Source: JACRLW01 sp050181465 (lineage in GTDB: Bacteria; Planctomycetota; UBA1135; UBA2386). From it: 64,000 nucleotides of DNA. How positions within the stretch are numbered: the stretch's first letter is position 1; the number at the start of each line of letters is the position of its first letter. The translations under genes were made by a program, and so were the position numbers. This document shows, in pieces, positions 1-8,939 of the stretch. The stretch is from contig JBFXDD010000017.1 of NCBI GenBank assembly GCA_050181465.1, forward strand, positions 43,309-107,308, written 5' to 3'. The notes beneath the pieces are model-generated. The model saw only the letters and a program-made list of their open reading frames with translations, was not told the origin of the DNA and made no database searches.

Positions 1-1559
1 CCCCCTTCATCTGTCACGCAAGAGTCCCACCGAACGGGCTCGGCCTGCGTTCGCGGAGACACGGCAAAGATATCCCGAGCAATCGTATCAGCGCTTACCC
101 GAGCGCCCGCGGCGGTCGTCAATACATCGGCGATCGCCCCGGAGATCGGTTCATCCTTCTCCGTGACGACTTCAAGAATGATCTCTCCTGCCGGACGAAG
201 ATCGAATCGAAGATCGGAGTCTCCGCTGAAGTGAACGACTTTGGGGAGCGGTGGTAGCCACTGGCGTTCGAGGGGAACAACCTGCACCAGATGCTCCCCC
301 GGAAAAACAGACATCTCTACGGATCCTTCCCTGTGGTGCCCTGCAAGAACGACACCCCGAAACCAACGTGAGTTCTCTGCGCTCGACGCGCTCGAACAAA
401 CTCGCACCGCGAAACGTTCGACCGGCACCGCAGAGTCAGTCGAGCTGCGAACGTGCAATACGATCCTGTGCACGACGCAAGTGAGGTGCAAGGCTCCACC
501 CCTTCGGAACGTGCCGAGATCTTGCGCAACACCGTGCCGGACGGCCGTCACCCGAGCCGACATCACGGTTGGCGGGAGCACGACATGAAACCGCCCCATG
601 CGATCCGTCCGCGAGGTTCTGGTCATGCGATTCGCCGCCTCGGGATCTGCACCGGTAACGATCAGCTCCAGGTTCTCGATCGGCTCCGGACTCGGCCCGG
701 AAGTCGTGACCGATCCCGACCATGTGGATGCCGCGGTGAGATCGATTCGATGCTCCTGTCCCTCGTGCAGGTAGCGCTCGCCCGACTCGACTGAGAAACC
801 CTCAGCTTGGATTCGAAGATCATGTTGCCCGATCTCCAAGGGGAATGGAAATTCGGCTCGACCGTCAGCACCCGTGACGGCCGCCTGCAGCAGGTCGCCA
901 TTGCTCAGTTCCAGCGACCAGTCCGCGAGTGAGATCCTGGCACCTTGTACCGCACTCCCTCCCGCCTGAACCCGGAACTTCGCTCGCTGACCGCGGGACA
1001 ACCGAGTTGTCCCGAGCCTCGCCCATCCATCGACCGGAGACTGGTCGATGAGCGATGTCACCGACGGACAATGGCCCTCCGCGACCAAGATCAAGTAGAG
1101 ATGAGAACGCGGAAGCCCGCTCGATCCCTCAAATTGGAGTCGATTCTCGTCCATCGCCAAGAAGCGACGACTCGACACCTCTCTGAGTTGTTCGAAGGAC
1201 GGCGATCCTGAGTTCATCGCCTGTCTCGCGGACTGCGCAAGGTAGGCCACGCCTTCGAGCAACTCCTGCACCTCACCCCGAACCGTCAGCGTCAGCGATA
1301 CGTCGGATGGATCGAGCGACCCAGGTAGTCGCTTGCGTTCGTCAGCGATCCCCGATGGGACTACTCGCTCAACGTCCGACTGCGGTTCGGGCCTTGCTGG
1401 GGCCCCATCGCTGTCAGCGCCTTGACGCAGACCCGGGGACCAGGATCGGTTGTCTTCTGGCTCCTCCGTGACCGTCGAGAACAGAGCGATCGCCGCGACC
1501 CCTACGATCGCGACCACAAGGAGGACCCGGTTCCGGCCCATATGCCTGTCATCCATCAT
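1..1559 (-). CDS. Membrane-anchored protein with carboxypeptidase-regulatory-like repeats (C-terminus beyond window)
   Basis: An uninterrupted minus-strand frame runs from a double ATG at 1559/1556 off the left edge, so about 519 codons are visible and no stop is seen. An in-frame ATG at 1541 is an alternative start. The N-terminus has a short charged head and then a hydrophobic anchor (VLLVVAIVGVAAIALF, about residues 11-26). The rest should lie outside the cytoplasm. It contains repeated beta-rich stretches with the pattern 'GADGRAEFHFP' or 'DEPISGAIADV', typical of carboxypeptidase-regulatory-like / CNA-B-like folds. No catalytic motif is visible. It follows the small secreted gene at 1874-2521 on the same strand and resembles in layout the ectodomain of the sigma fusion at 58108-61266. 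The exact function is unknown. Confidence 0.75.
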   Translation of the reverse strand, partial: MMDDRHMGRNRVLLVVAIVGVAAIALFSTVTEEPEDNRSWSPGLRQGADSDGAPARPEPQSDVERVVPSGIADERKRLPGSLDPSDVSLTLTVRGEVQELLEGVAYLAQSARQAMNSGSPSFEQLREVSSRRFLAMDENRLQFEGSSGLPRSHLYLILVAEGHCPSVTSLIDQSPVDGWARLGTTRLSRGQRAKFRVQAGGSAVQGARISLADWSLELSNGDLLQAAVTGADGRAEFPFPLEIGQHDLRIQAEGFSVESGERYLHEGQEHRIDLTAASTWSGSVTTSGPSPEPIENLELIVTGADPEAANRMTRTSRTDRMGRFHVVLPPTVMSARVTAVRHGVAQDLGTFRRGGALHLTCVVHRIVLHVRSSTDSAVPVERFAVRVCSSASSAENSRWFRGVVLAGHHREGSVEMSVFPGEHLVQVVPLERQWLPPLPKVVHFSGDSDLRFDLRPAGEIILEVVTEKDEPISGAIADVLTTAAGARVSADTIARDIFAVSPRTQAEPVRWDSCVTDEG

Positions 1560-1873
1560 CTTCGAGCGTGGCCTCGTCGAGCGACTTCAATCGGCCGGCC
1601 CATGTTCAAACGCCTCCCAATGCGCGACTCGCGCAAGGATGTGCCAAGGCAGTCCAGAGGACGCAGTGCACCTTGGGCGGGGGTCGGGGTCGATCCATTC
1701 CGGGGCCCGATGCGCGCGACTGGCTGACCGAATGAACCGCCCCGGGATCGCCGATGAGACTTCGACCGAAGAGTCAAGGCGCCAGAGTTCGCGCGCGGCG
1801 TGCTACGCAGGACGCAACTCGCGAGATCCGGCATTGCAGGAGCCCATCGTTGGCGATCACAGTATCCACCCGG
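1560..1873. other. Intergenic, no gene recognised
   Basis: This 314-bp stretch lies between two minus-strand genes. Short frames on both strands have no recognisable product. A small hairpin (CTTCG-GT-CGAAG on the minus strand) is present, but no convincing promoter or terminator. Confidence 0.5.
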
Positions 1874-2521
1874 TCATTTACATGGATTGCACGTGAATGT
1901 GAGTGAAGCGATCTTCGTGTAGGTCGAGCCAATTTTTACCTTGATCTCCAACTCAACTGCCTGAGTATGTTGATCATCGCACGGCAACGTCCGGTTGAGG
2001 GCAACCGTGTCCACATCGCCGTTGCTATCTGACTCAAACTGGAAGTTTTGGATCTGCGTCCCCCCCCAGAATACATAGCCATCCCAGGTCTCCGGTGCAT
2101 GGGTTCCATTCGGGGCGGTAGTGATCTGCACGTCGCCAGTCCAAGAGCAGGGACGGTGATTGCAGCCACCGTAAATGCACTGCCCTGGCTCGCCATGCTG
2201 GTAGGCTGGCCAGTTGATGGAAGCAGTGATCCTTCCATGAAAGGGCGCGGCCAGAGCTTCGCTTGTTAGTGGGATTGGATCGGAGTCCGGGACCGGAACA
2301 GACTCCAGCGTCGCCGAAGGCTCCCGAGAGCAGCTGAGACAAGGAGTTACTTCGTCAAGACAAACCAGAACTGGCGCCGCGAGAGCGAGGCACTGGGTAG
2401 TCGCCGTGATCGACGAAGCATGTCGTGGCGCTTCCGTCGGCTCAGCCGCAACAAGGAGTTGGGACGAAATCCGAAAGGCTGAGAACAACAAGACAGCAAT
2501 ACGTGAAGGGAACTTTTTCAT
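1874..2521 (-). CDS. Small secreted Cys-containing protein of unknown function
   Basis: 215 residues from ATG at 2521. The N-terminus MKKFPSRIAVLLFSAF is a classical signal peptide with a possible cleavage after VAAE. The mature part has several cysteines (CLDEVTPCLSC, CIYGGCNHRPC, a final FTCNPCK), suggesting disulphides in an exported protein. No family is recognised. The open frame extends 100 codons further upstream, but that part lies in the IS21 end and is not the gene. Before the IS insertion, the start codon overlapped the stop of the lipoprotein gene now at 5019-5627 (ATGA), so the two were translationally coupled. The element has cut this link, and expression now depends on readthrough from the element or a new promoter. 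Confidence 0.7.
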   Translation of the reverse strand: MKKFPSRIAVLLFSAFRISSQLLVAAEPTEAPRHASSITATTQCLALAAPVLVCLDEVTPCLSCSREPSATLESVPVPDSDPIPLTSEALAAPFHGRITASINWPAYQHGEPGQCIYGGCNHRPCSWTGDVQITTAPNGTHAPETWDGYVFWGGTQIQNFQFESDSNGDVDTVALNRTLPCDDQHTQAVELEIKVKIGSTYTKIASLTFTCNPCK

Positions 2522-2564
2522 GGGGTTCGTTTCGCTCTTGCGACCGCTAGGGCACGGAGTCTCA

Positions 2565-2570
2565 GGCTTA
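2565..2570. repeat. Target-site duplication of the IS21 element, left copy
   Basis: GGCTTA directly precedes the left inverted repeat and recurs at 5096-5101 directly after the right one. Joining the flanks through one copy restores an open reading frame (see the lipoprotein gene), which supports the assignment. Confidence 0.8.
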
Positions 2571-2684
2571 CCTCGGTGGTCACCCCAAATCCGGCCAGTT
2601 GTGGTCACCTCAAAACCGGCCAGTCGAGCGACGCGGACATGCAGTTGTGTAGCGGTTGATCCAGGGGGTGCAAGGTGGTCGCGG

Positions 2685-3434
2685 CTACTCGGTCGCGGAC
2701 GCCAGGCCGGCGCGGGTGCGCCAGCTCTTCGGGCCGCACTTGAGGACGTGCGAGTGATGCAGCAGCCGGTCGAGCATGGCTGACACGGCGGCGTTGTCGC
2801 CGAGCAGCTTGCCCCAGTCATCGACCGGGCGATTCGAGGTGACCATCGTGCTGGCGCGCTCGTGGCGCCGCATGACGACCTCGAGCAGGTCCTCGGATGC
2901 GGTCGGCGGCAGCTTGCGCATGCCGAGGTCGTCGATGATCAGCAGCTGCGCGGCAGCAACCTCCTTCATGTAGTCGCGTCGGCGACGATCGAGGGTCGCG
3001 TCGGCCAGCTCCTCGACGAGCACGTGCGCTTCCTTGTAGAGCACGTGGAAGCCCTGGTGCGCCGCGGCGGTCCCGATCGCTTGCGCGAGGTGGCTCTTGC
3101 CCGTGCCGGGCGGCCCGAGCATCAACGCGTCTTGGCGCTGCGCGATGAAGCGGCACGAGCCCAACTCGAAGATCAGCTTGCGGTCCATCTTCGGGTTGAA
3201 GGCGAAGTCGAAGTTGTCGAGCGTGCGGCCGTGGTCGCGGAAACCGGCCTTCTTGATACGGCGATCGATCAGGCGGTCCTGCCGTCGATTCATCTCGTCG
3301 TGCACGAGCGTGGCGAGGAAGTCGACGTGCGGCACCCTCTCGGCTTGCGCCTCGACGATGCGCGTCGGCAACGTGTCCGCCATGCCGGACAGGCGCAGGC
3401 GACGAAGAGAGCGATCGAGTTCAGTCTGATTCAT
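2685..3434 (-). CDS. istB: IS21 helper ATPase IstB
   Basis: 249 residues. AAA+ ATPase that assembles target DNA with the IS21 transposase. Walker A is LGPPGTGKSHLAQAIG near residue 108, Walker B is LLIIDDLGM near residue 165, and a sensor-like TSNRP follows. The length matches the IstB family (about 250 residues). Its start overlaps the end of istA by 14 bases, the usual IS21 arrangement, implying coupled translation. No frameshift is seen, so it looks functional. Confidence 0.93.
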   Translation of the reverse strand: MNQTELDRSLRRLRLSGMADTLPTRIVEAQAERVPHVDFLATLVHDEMNRRQDRLIDRRIKKAGFRDHGRTLDNFDFAFNPKMDRKLIFELGSCRFIAQRQDALMLGPPGTGKSHLAQAIGTAAAHQGFHVLYKEAHVLVEELADATLDRRRRDYMKEVAAAQLLIIDDLGMRKLPPTASEDLLEVVMRRHERASTMVTSNRPVDDWGKLLGDNAAVSAMLDRLLHHSHVLKCGPKSWRTRAGLASATE

Positions 3435-4986
3435 TGGTCTTGCGGTCGATGACGTTGCGGTAGTGGGAGAGGTCGCGGATCAGGTCGTCGACCTGCTTCA
3501 CGCTCGGTCCGGGCGCTGATCGCTCGGCGAGTCGCTTCACGATGCGGAAGTAGGGAGCACCGGCTTCGAGGGCGACGCGGCAGCTCTCGTCGATCGGCCC
3601 GAAGCCGCGCTTCTTGACCAGCGACAGCACGCCGAGGATCTCGCGGGCTCCGTATTGGTCGCGGCGTTGCTCGATGCACTCGCACAGGGCGCCGATGTGG
3701 CGTCCAGCGGTGTGAGCCCGCTGCAGCAGGCTCTGCACGCCGACCGGCGTCTTGGGGCTGCGGTCGGCGGGCTCGACGCGGAAGCGACCGGGCTGTTGGC
3801 GCAGATGCTCGCGGATCAATGCTCCGCTCTTCGGATCGAGAATACGCACGAAACGCTGATCCCAGCGCACGTGGACCGTCTCGCCGATCCAGCGCGGCGG
3901 CAATCCGTAGTAGGCGCGTGCGACCTCGACGCAGCCGTCTGTGTGCACGACGCGGTTGCCGTGCTCGTAGTAGCGGAAGCTCTCTGCGGGCAAGGGCTGC
4001 AGCGCCGGGCGCTCCTCGGCAAACATCGCCGCGACCTGCTGCTTGGTCGTGCCGTGGATGCGCGTGTCCGCCCAGCGATCGGTCCACTCGTCGAGGTGCC
4101 GCTGCGCCGCCTCCATCGACTCGAAGCGCATGCCGCGCAGCGGCGTCTTCTGCGCGTAGCCGATGGTCGACTCGACCTTGCCCTTGCGGTCCGGGTGCCG
4201 GACACGCGCCGGCAACGCGACGACGCCGTAGTGCGCGAGCACGTCGCGAAACAGCGGGTTGAGCGTCGGGTCGTGCACGTCGGCGGTGAGCACGCCCTCC
4301 TTCAAGTTGTCGAGCACGATCGTCTGCGGGGTGCCGCCGAGCCGACGGAACGCCTCTTCGTGCAGCTCGCACCAGGTCCGCGAGCTCGACTTCCAGACCA
4401 GCAGCAGGATCGCCTTGCGGCTGAAGCCGAGCGTCATGGCGAACAGCCGCGTGCGGCGATACTTGCCCGTCTCCGGATGGCGCACGAGCGGGCCGTCGCC
4501 GTAGTCGACCTGGGCTTCGACGCCGGGCGCGGTCTCGATGCGCGGGTGCGCGATCGGCGCATCGTCCGGCCGCAGGCCGCGGACGAAGCGTTTGACCGAC
4601 TGGTAGCTACCCGCGAAGCCGTGCCGGTCGACCAGGTCCTGCCAGATCGCCATCGCGTTGCGGCCCCGCCTCGTTGCCGACTCGATGAAGTCCCGGTGCG
4701 GCTCGCATCGGCTCGGCTGTCGCGGCCGGTCCGGGTCGGGGGTCACCTCACTGGCCGGATTTGGCCGACCAGGGTCGGGGGTCACTTCACTGGCCGGATT
4801 TGCCGCCAGCTCTGCCGGCGCCCGCCGCCGCCGCGGCTCACGGACCGGGATGCCGGCCGCAGACAGGTAGCCGCGGACCGTGTCCCGGTGCACGCCGGTG
4901 GCCTGCTGGATGCGACGCAGCGACCAGCCGAGGCGCCCCAGCGCGCGGACCTCTTCTTGTTTCTCGGGCTTCAAGACGTTGGCCAT
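3421..4986 (-). CDS. istA: IS21 transposase IstA
   Basis: 521 residues from ATG at 4986. An N-terminal helix-turn-helix (LGWSLRRIQQATGVHRDTVR) precedes an RNase-H-like integrase core with acidic residues in QVDYGDG, IVLDNLKEG and RKGKVESTIGY (DDE), then a C-terminal beta domain. Odd feature: near residues 60-85 the protein has a duplicated NPASEVTPDP segment. The encoding DNA (about 4741-4800) reproduces the element's own terminal repeat unit ACTGGCCGGATTT twice. The length and motifs agree with intact IstA proteins. Confidence 0.93.
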   Translation of the reverse strand: MANVLKPEKQEEVRALGRLGWSLRRIQQATGVHRDTVRGYLSAAGIPVREPRRRRAPAELAANPASEVTPDPGRPNPASEVTPDPDRPRQPSRCEPHRDFIESATRRGRNAMAIWQDLVDRHGFAGSYQSVKRFVRGLRPDDAPIAHPRIETAPGVEAQVDYGDGPLVRHPETGKYRRTRLFAMTLGFSRKAILLLVWKSSSRTWCELHEEAFRRLGGTPQTIVLDNLKEGVLTADVHDPTLNPLFRDVLAHYGVVALPARVRHPDRKGKVESTIGYAQKTPLRGMRFESMEAAQRHLDEWTDRWADTRIHGTTKQQVAAMFAEERPALQPLPAESFRYYEHGNRVVHTDGCVEVARAYYGLPPRWIGETVHVRWDQRFVRILDPKSGALIREHLRQQPGRFRVEPADRSPKTPVGVQSLLQRAHTAGRHIGALCECIEQRRDQYGAREILGVLSLVKKRGFGPIDESCRVALEAGAPYFRIVKRLAERSAPGPSVKQVDDLIRDLSHYRNVIDRKTNESD

Positions 4987-5018
4987 CCCCGCCGGGCAAC
5001 ACCTTGTGCCCAGCGGCG

Positions 5019-5627
5019 TCAACGCCCGCCTTCGCTCTCCTCACTGGCCGGGTTTGAGGTGACCCTGACTGGCCGGATTTGGGTGACCGCCGAGGGGCTT
5101 ACGATCTCGCCATCCATCTCTCGCAAGCCTTCGTCGTCAGAGACGAAGAGAACGGATGGAGCGCCTGCAAGCGCCGAGACCGAGGCGCGGAAGAACTGGA
5201 CGGCAGGTTTGTCGATGCTCGGTTGATTCACCACTTCCGGACTCGATGCCGATTCCTTGAGTAGACCAAAGAGGAGCTGCTCCGCCCCCCGCATTTCGGC
5301 CCGCACGCGATCGAGCTGATCCTCCGCATCAGTGGGGCCCTTCGCACTTGGCTCAGCTTTGCCGATCAGCCCGCCCGGGGGCGATGCAGAGTGCTCGGCC
5401 AGGGCCGCCGCAGCGAGGAGTAGTGACTCCCGCCGATCTGGGGCCTGGAACGCTGTAGTGACCCCGCTCCAAGATCTCGTTCCGACGAGGCTCGAACTCG
5501 GCAACGTTCCTTCAGGTGCGCTCGGCTGCGCCCCCCTCGCCTCGGGCCTCTGCCCGCAGCCGCCGATTATGCCCAACAGGATTCCGCTCAGCAGGGCGGC
5601 TTGCCAAGTCCTGTCGTTCCGTGCCAT
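5019..5627 (-). CDS. Lipoprotein of unknown function, C-terminus replaced by IS21 sequence
   Basis: 202 residues as it now stands. The N-terminus MARNDRTWQAALLSGILLG ends in a lipobox (IIGGC), so it should be a lipidated envelope protein. The body is low-complexity and helical, with no known domain. The last 24 or so codons (after DGEIV) are IS21 terminal-repeat DNA. Removing the element and one GGCTTA copy gives a frame that continues SLRLRALAVARAKRTP and stops in an ATGA overlap with the gene at 1874-2521, so the original protein lost only about 16 native residues. A (GA)14 repeat lies 11-40 bases upstream of this ATG. An in-frame ATG at 5735 would read through that repeat as Leu-Ser repeats and is judged less likely. 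Confidence 0.7.
   Translation of the reverse strand: MARNDRTWQAALLSGILLGIIGGCGQRPEARGAQPSAPEGTLPSSSLVGTRSWSGVTTAFQAPDRRESLLLAAAALAEHSASPPGGLIGKAEPSAKGPTDAEDQLDRVRAEMRGAEQLLFGLLKESASSPEVVNQPSIDKPAVQFFRASVSALAGAPSVLFVSDDEGLREMDGEIVSPSAVTQIRPVRVTSNPASEESEGGR
5096..5101. repeat. Target-site duplication of the IS21 element, right copy
   Basis: GGCTTA directly follows the right inverted repeat and matches 2565-2570. Confidence 0.8.
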
Positions 5628-5634
5628 AGGTTCG

Positions 5635-6095
<461 letters not shown>

Positions 6096-7484
6096 ATGAT
6101 TAGCCCGAGAGATCACCGGCGCGCCGGCTTCGGGATCTTCGTGATGCTCGGAGTGGCCTCGGCTCTGGTCTTCTCCGCGCATCGGTGCTTGATGCGGCCG
6201 CCACCGGGACCCGGTGGCGAGATCGCAGAGAGCACCCCAAGGACCGCACGATCGACCCCGGAGGTGGTTGAAGTTCCCCGCTCGCGGGTCGGCAACCGGA
6301 GTCGACCGATCCGATTGGTGGACGCTGCCGATGGGTCACCGCTTCCGAGCGCCTTGATCGCACTCGAGGACAGGATCGATGGCTCGTCGCAGCGCCTTTC
6401 GACCGACGAGCGCGGGATCGTCTCAGTCTCCGGGTCGCGATACGTCCTGCGATCCGAGGATTCCCCCCCGAAGTTCTTGCCGACGGAGGTGGCACTGGCG
6501 CAACACATCGACGACGTCGCATTGGACTGCATCGGCTATCTCGAGGTTCGATGTCTTGCGCGGAGCCCGATCGAATCATCCCAGTGCTTCTTCGTGGTGC
6601 AGCCCGTGGTCGATTGGATCCCTTCGCCAGACACCTGGACGGAGACCTCGTGGGATGAACTGATCGCGAAGACCACCACCCGCGTGTCCAGCGTAGCCAC
6701 AGATGGAACGCAGAAGCTGACGATCCCGATTCCGACCGGTCTCGCGCATGTTCTCATCGCTCGACACCGAGACCTCCTGCAGGTGATGCCCGCACATCCC
6801 GCTTGGGTCGGAACTGCGACTCGCACCGGCGAGAGAGACCGCGTCCGGCACCTGATCAAGACGGACACCCCGCTGGTGTGTCCGCTCAGTGAGACCATCA
6901 CCGTGCGGCCGGGCGAGACCCGATCGGTCGAGATCCGACTGCAGGCAAGCTCGATCCTTCGCTTCCTGCCGCAGGTCGAGAACTCCACCGAATGGACGCT
7001 CGCGCTCTCGTGGTATGAGTCGACGCAACTCGGACAGATGAAGACCTGGAAGCCCGTAGCGCAATTCGCTGGACCGATTCCCATGGATCCGCCGTACTTG
7101 GACCAGCGAGTCCACTCTGAGAGCGTTCGCTTCGCCGGCTTCATGCGGAGCGTGGACGAGCACCGATATCTGCTTTGGAGCGGCGAAGTACCCCTCGACG
7201 GCATCACGATCACGACGGCAGACGCGATGGGACCCTACCGCATCTCACTCGCCGTCGAGTTGTACGACGGCGAGGGCATCGGAGCCTGGAAGGTGAGCGA
7301 GCGTGCTTCCGGCGGTCGGAACGAGATGTTCGTAATTCAGGGCCCGACGGCTTCCAACATCCTGATAGCCGGCCTCGGCAGCACGGAAGGAACAGTCACC
7401 GTCGAGTCCGGAAGCGGTGGGAGCCGACGCAAGCGTGTCGTCGAGTTCGACCTTCGAGAACGAACGAGCTACTCCATCCGATAG
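6096..7484 (+). CDS. Membrane-anchored envelope protein of unknown function
   Basis: 462 residues. After a short basic head (MISPRDHRRAG) there is one hydrophobic segment (FGIFVMLGVASALVFSA, residues 13-29), so the protein is probably anchored with its bulk outside. The segment after residue 70 (RPIRLVDAADGSPLPSALI) resembles the start of a carboxypeptidase-regulatory-like domain. The remainder is beta-rich with no catalytic signature. The layout matches the gene at 1-1559 and the ectodomain of the sigma fusion at 58108. It is convergent with the oxidase gene, only 24 bp away. Confidence 0.7.
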   Translation: MISPRDHRRAGFGIFVMLGVASALVFSAHRCLMRPPPGPGGEIAESTPRTARSTPEVVEVPRSRVGNRSRPIRLVDAADGSPLPSALIALEDRIDGSSQRLSTDERGIVSVSGSRYVLRSEDSPPKFLPTEVALAQHIDDVALDCIGYLEVRCLARSPIESSQCFFVVQPVVDWIPSPDTWTETSWDELIAKTTTRVSSVATDGTQKLTIPIPTGLAHVLIARHRDLLQVMPAHPAWVGTATRTGERDRVRHLIKTDTPLVCPLSETITVRPGETRSVEIRLQASSILRFLPQVENSTEWTLALSWYESTQLGQMKTWKPVAQFAGPIPMDPPYLDQRVHSESVRFAGFMRSVDEHRYLLWSGEVPLDGITITTADAMGPYRISLAVELYDGEGIGAWKVSERASGGRNEMFVIQGPTASNILIAGLGSTEGTVTVESGSGGSRRKRVVEFDLRERTSYSIR

Positions 7485-7508
7485 GTCGCAGCATGGTCTG
7501 ACACGCGG

Positions 7509-8939
7509 TCATTTGCTCGGCATGACCGCCAATCGCCGCGACAGGTCGCTCTGCAGCACATTGCGCGGATCGAGTCGCTGCTTCAGCGCGCGAAAGCGCT
7601 CGACCGCCGGCACGCCGTGGATCTTCTCGAAAGACGATGCGAGCAAGGTGCCGTCCTTGGCCCAATAGAAGCGCCCGCCGGCATCGAGCACGACGTCGGC
7701 CATCGCGTGGGTCAACCTCCACAGGCGTTCACGTCCGCGCTTGCTGACGGGAACCCCGAAGTCCATGGCCATCGAGAAGCCGTCGAGTCCGTGCGTGAGC
7801 AGAAACGGATCGGGGCGATGACGCTTGAGCACTCCCAAGTAGGGCCGCAAGCCCTCCCGCTGAGCCATCTCAGCCACCGTGCGTAGCACGCGAGCCGCCG
7901 CCGCTGCCGGCACGAAGGGCTGGAACTGGATGAGCCCGCCCGGCTTCAGCATCCATTCCCACCGCGGCACGTAATCCAAGAGGAAATGGAACGCGCCATG
8001 CGTCTGCAGATACGGCGAAGACCTCGCCTCGCCAAATCCGGCGCGGAACTTCATCGCGTTGACCATGGGGACGAGACCGAAGTGATAGGCACACCACATC
8101 CCCGGCCAGATCCATCCCTTGGGAACGATGCCGAATAGCGTCGAGGGGACGTCCTGCTTCTCCGCCGCCAACATCGCCTCGCCGTCCGGATCTTCGCCCT
8201 TCTCGAGTTGATCGGCGCGGTGCATGACGCCGCGTCCCAACGCTTTGCCCTTGGCGCAAAGGTCACACCAGCCGACGAGATAGTCCGCGCGCTCGCGAAG
8301 ATCCTCGATGATCTCGATGGCGTCCTCCAGGCTGCGCATCGCGATACCCCAGACGCGCAAGCGACCGCTGTGCACCTTCTTCAGCTTCAACGTCAGTTCG
8401 GTGAAGCAGCCGAGCATGCCGAACCCGCCGATCGCCGCGTGGAAGACCTCGGCGTTCTGCTCGCGACTGCACTCCAGGACGTCGCCGTTCGGGGTGAGAA
8501 GCCGCAGACCGAGCACGTGATCGCCGGTGGTGCCGACCGCGAAGGCGTTCTTGCCGTGCACGTTCATCGCCGCCGCACCGCCGAGCGTCACCGCCATCGT
8601 GCCCGGCACGACCGCCGGCCAATAACCGTGCGGGATGGCGTGCCTCCAGAGATCGCGGATGCGGACACCCGGCTCGACGCGCGCGATCCCGGTCGTCGGG
8701 TCGAAGTGCAGGATCCGATTGAGCCCGGTGAGATCGAGCACGCGGCCGCCGACGTTGGTCGAGGCGTCGCCATAGCTGCGACCGGCGCCGCGCAAGGTCA
8801 GCCCGCGCTCACCATGCGGCAGAGCCAATACTTCGCCGAGCTGATCGACGGACGCCGGGCGCACGACCTCAGCCTGCCCACCGATCGCCATGCCGAATCC
8901 ACGGACATCCGCGACCGACCAGGGAAGACTCGACGTCAT
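7509..8939 (-). CDS. FAD-linked oxidase, DprE1-like
   Basis: 476 residues from ATG at 8939. The N-terminal PCMH-type FAD-binding domain has LTLRGAGRSYGDAS near residue 48 and a second flavin-contact stretch VPGTMAVTLGGAAAMNVHGK near residue 120. The C-terminal half resembles the D-arabinono-lactone oxidase cap. The family includes alditol/aldono-lactone oxidases and DprE1, which oxidises decaprenylphosphoryl-ribose at C2. Overlap by ATGA with the SDR upstream mirrors the DprE1/DprE2 pairing, in which the two enzymes together epimerise a polyprenyl-linked sugar. The substrate is inferred from context only. The frame extends 132 codons upstream, but that part shadows the SDR. Confidence 0.8.
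   Translation of the reverse strand: MTSSLPWSVADVRGFGMAIGGQAEVVRPASVDQLGEVLALPHGERGLTLRGAGRSYGDASTNVGGRVLDLTGLNRILHFDPTTGIARVEPGVRIRDLWRHAIPHGYWPAVVPGTMAVTLGGAAAMNVHGKNAFAVGTTGDHVLGLRLLTPNGDVLECSREQNAEVFHAAIGGFGMLGCFTELTLKLKKVHSGRLRVWGIAMRSLEDAIEIIEDLRERADYLVGWCDLCAKGKALGRGVMHRADQLEKGEDPDGEAMLAAEKQDVPSTLFGIVPKGWIWPGMWCAYHFGLVPMVNAMKFRAGFGEARSSPYLQTHGAFHFLLDYVPRWEWMLKPGGLIQFQPFVPAAAAARVLRTVAEMAQREGLRPYLGVLKRHRPDPFLLTHGLDGFSMAMDFGVPVSKRGRERLWRLTHAMADVVLDAGGRFYWAKDGTLLASSFEKIHGVPAVERFRALKQRLDPRNVLQSDLSRRLAVMPSK

Larger units (their letters stand above)
2571..5095 (-). mobile_element. Complete IS21-family insertion sequence (istA-istB)
   Basis: About 2.5 kb. The ends are multi-part inverted repeats. 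The left end (2571-2624) begins CCTCGGTGGTCACC and holds two copies of a unit ending CCGGCCAGT. The right end (5043-5095) is its inverted counterpart, ending GGTGACCGCCGAGG. Both contain tandem transposase-type binding units, as in IS21 elements. Inside are an integrase-type transposase (istA) and an AAA+ helper (istB) on one strand with a 14-base overlap. A 6-bp duplication (GGCTTA) flanks it. The intact genes and perfect duplication suggest a recent insertion. The exact termini could differ by one base, because a C is shared between repeat and target. Confidence 0.88.

Noticed and set aside
1450..1896. 148-codon plus-strand frame
   Set aside because: Partly antisense to the gene at 1-1559; no domain or start signal.
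3655..5226. 523-codon plus-strand frame over the IS21 element
   Set aside because: Antisense of istA, running into the lipoprotein region; no recognisable protein.
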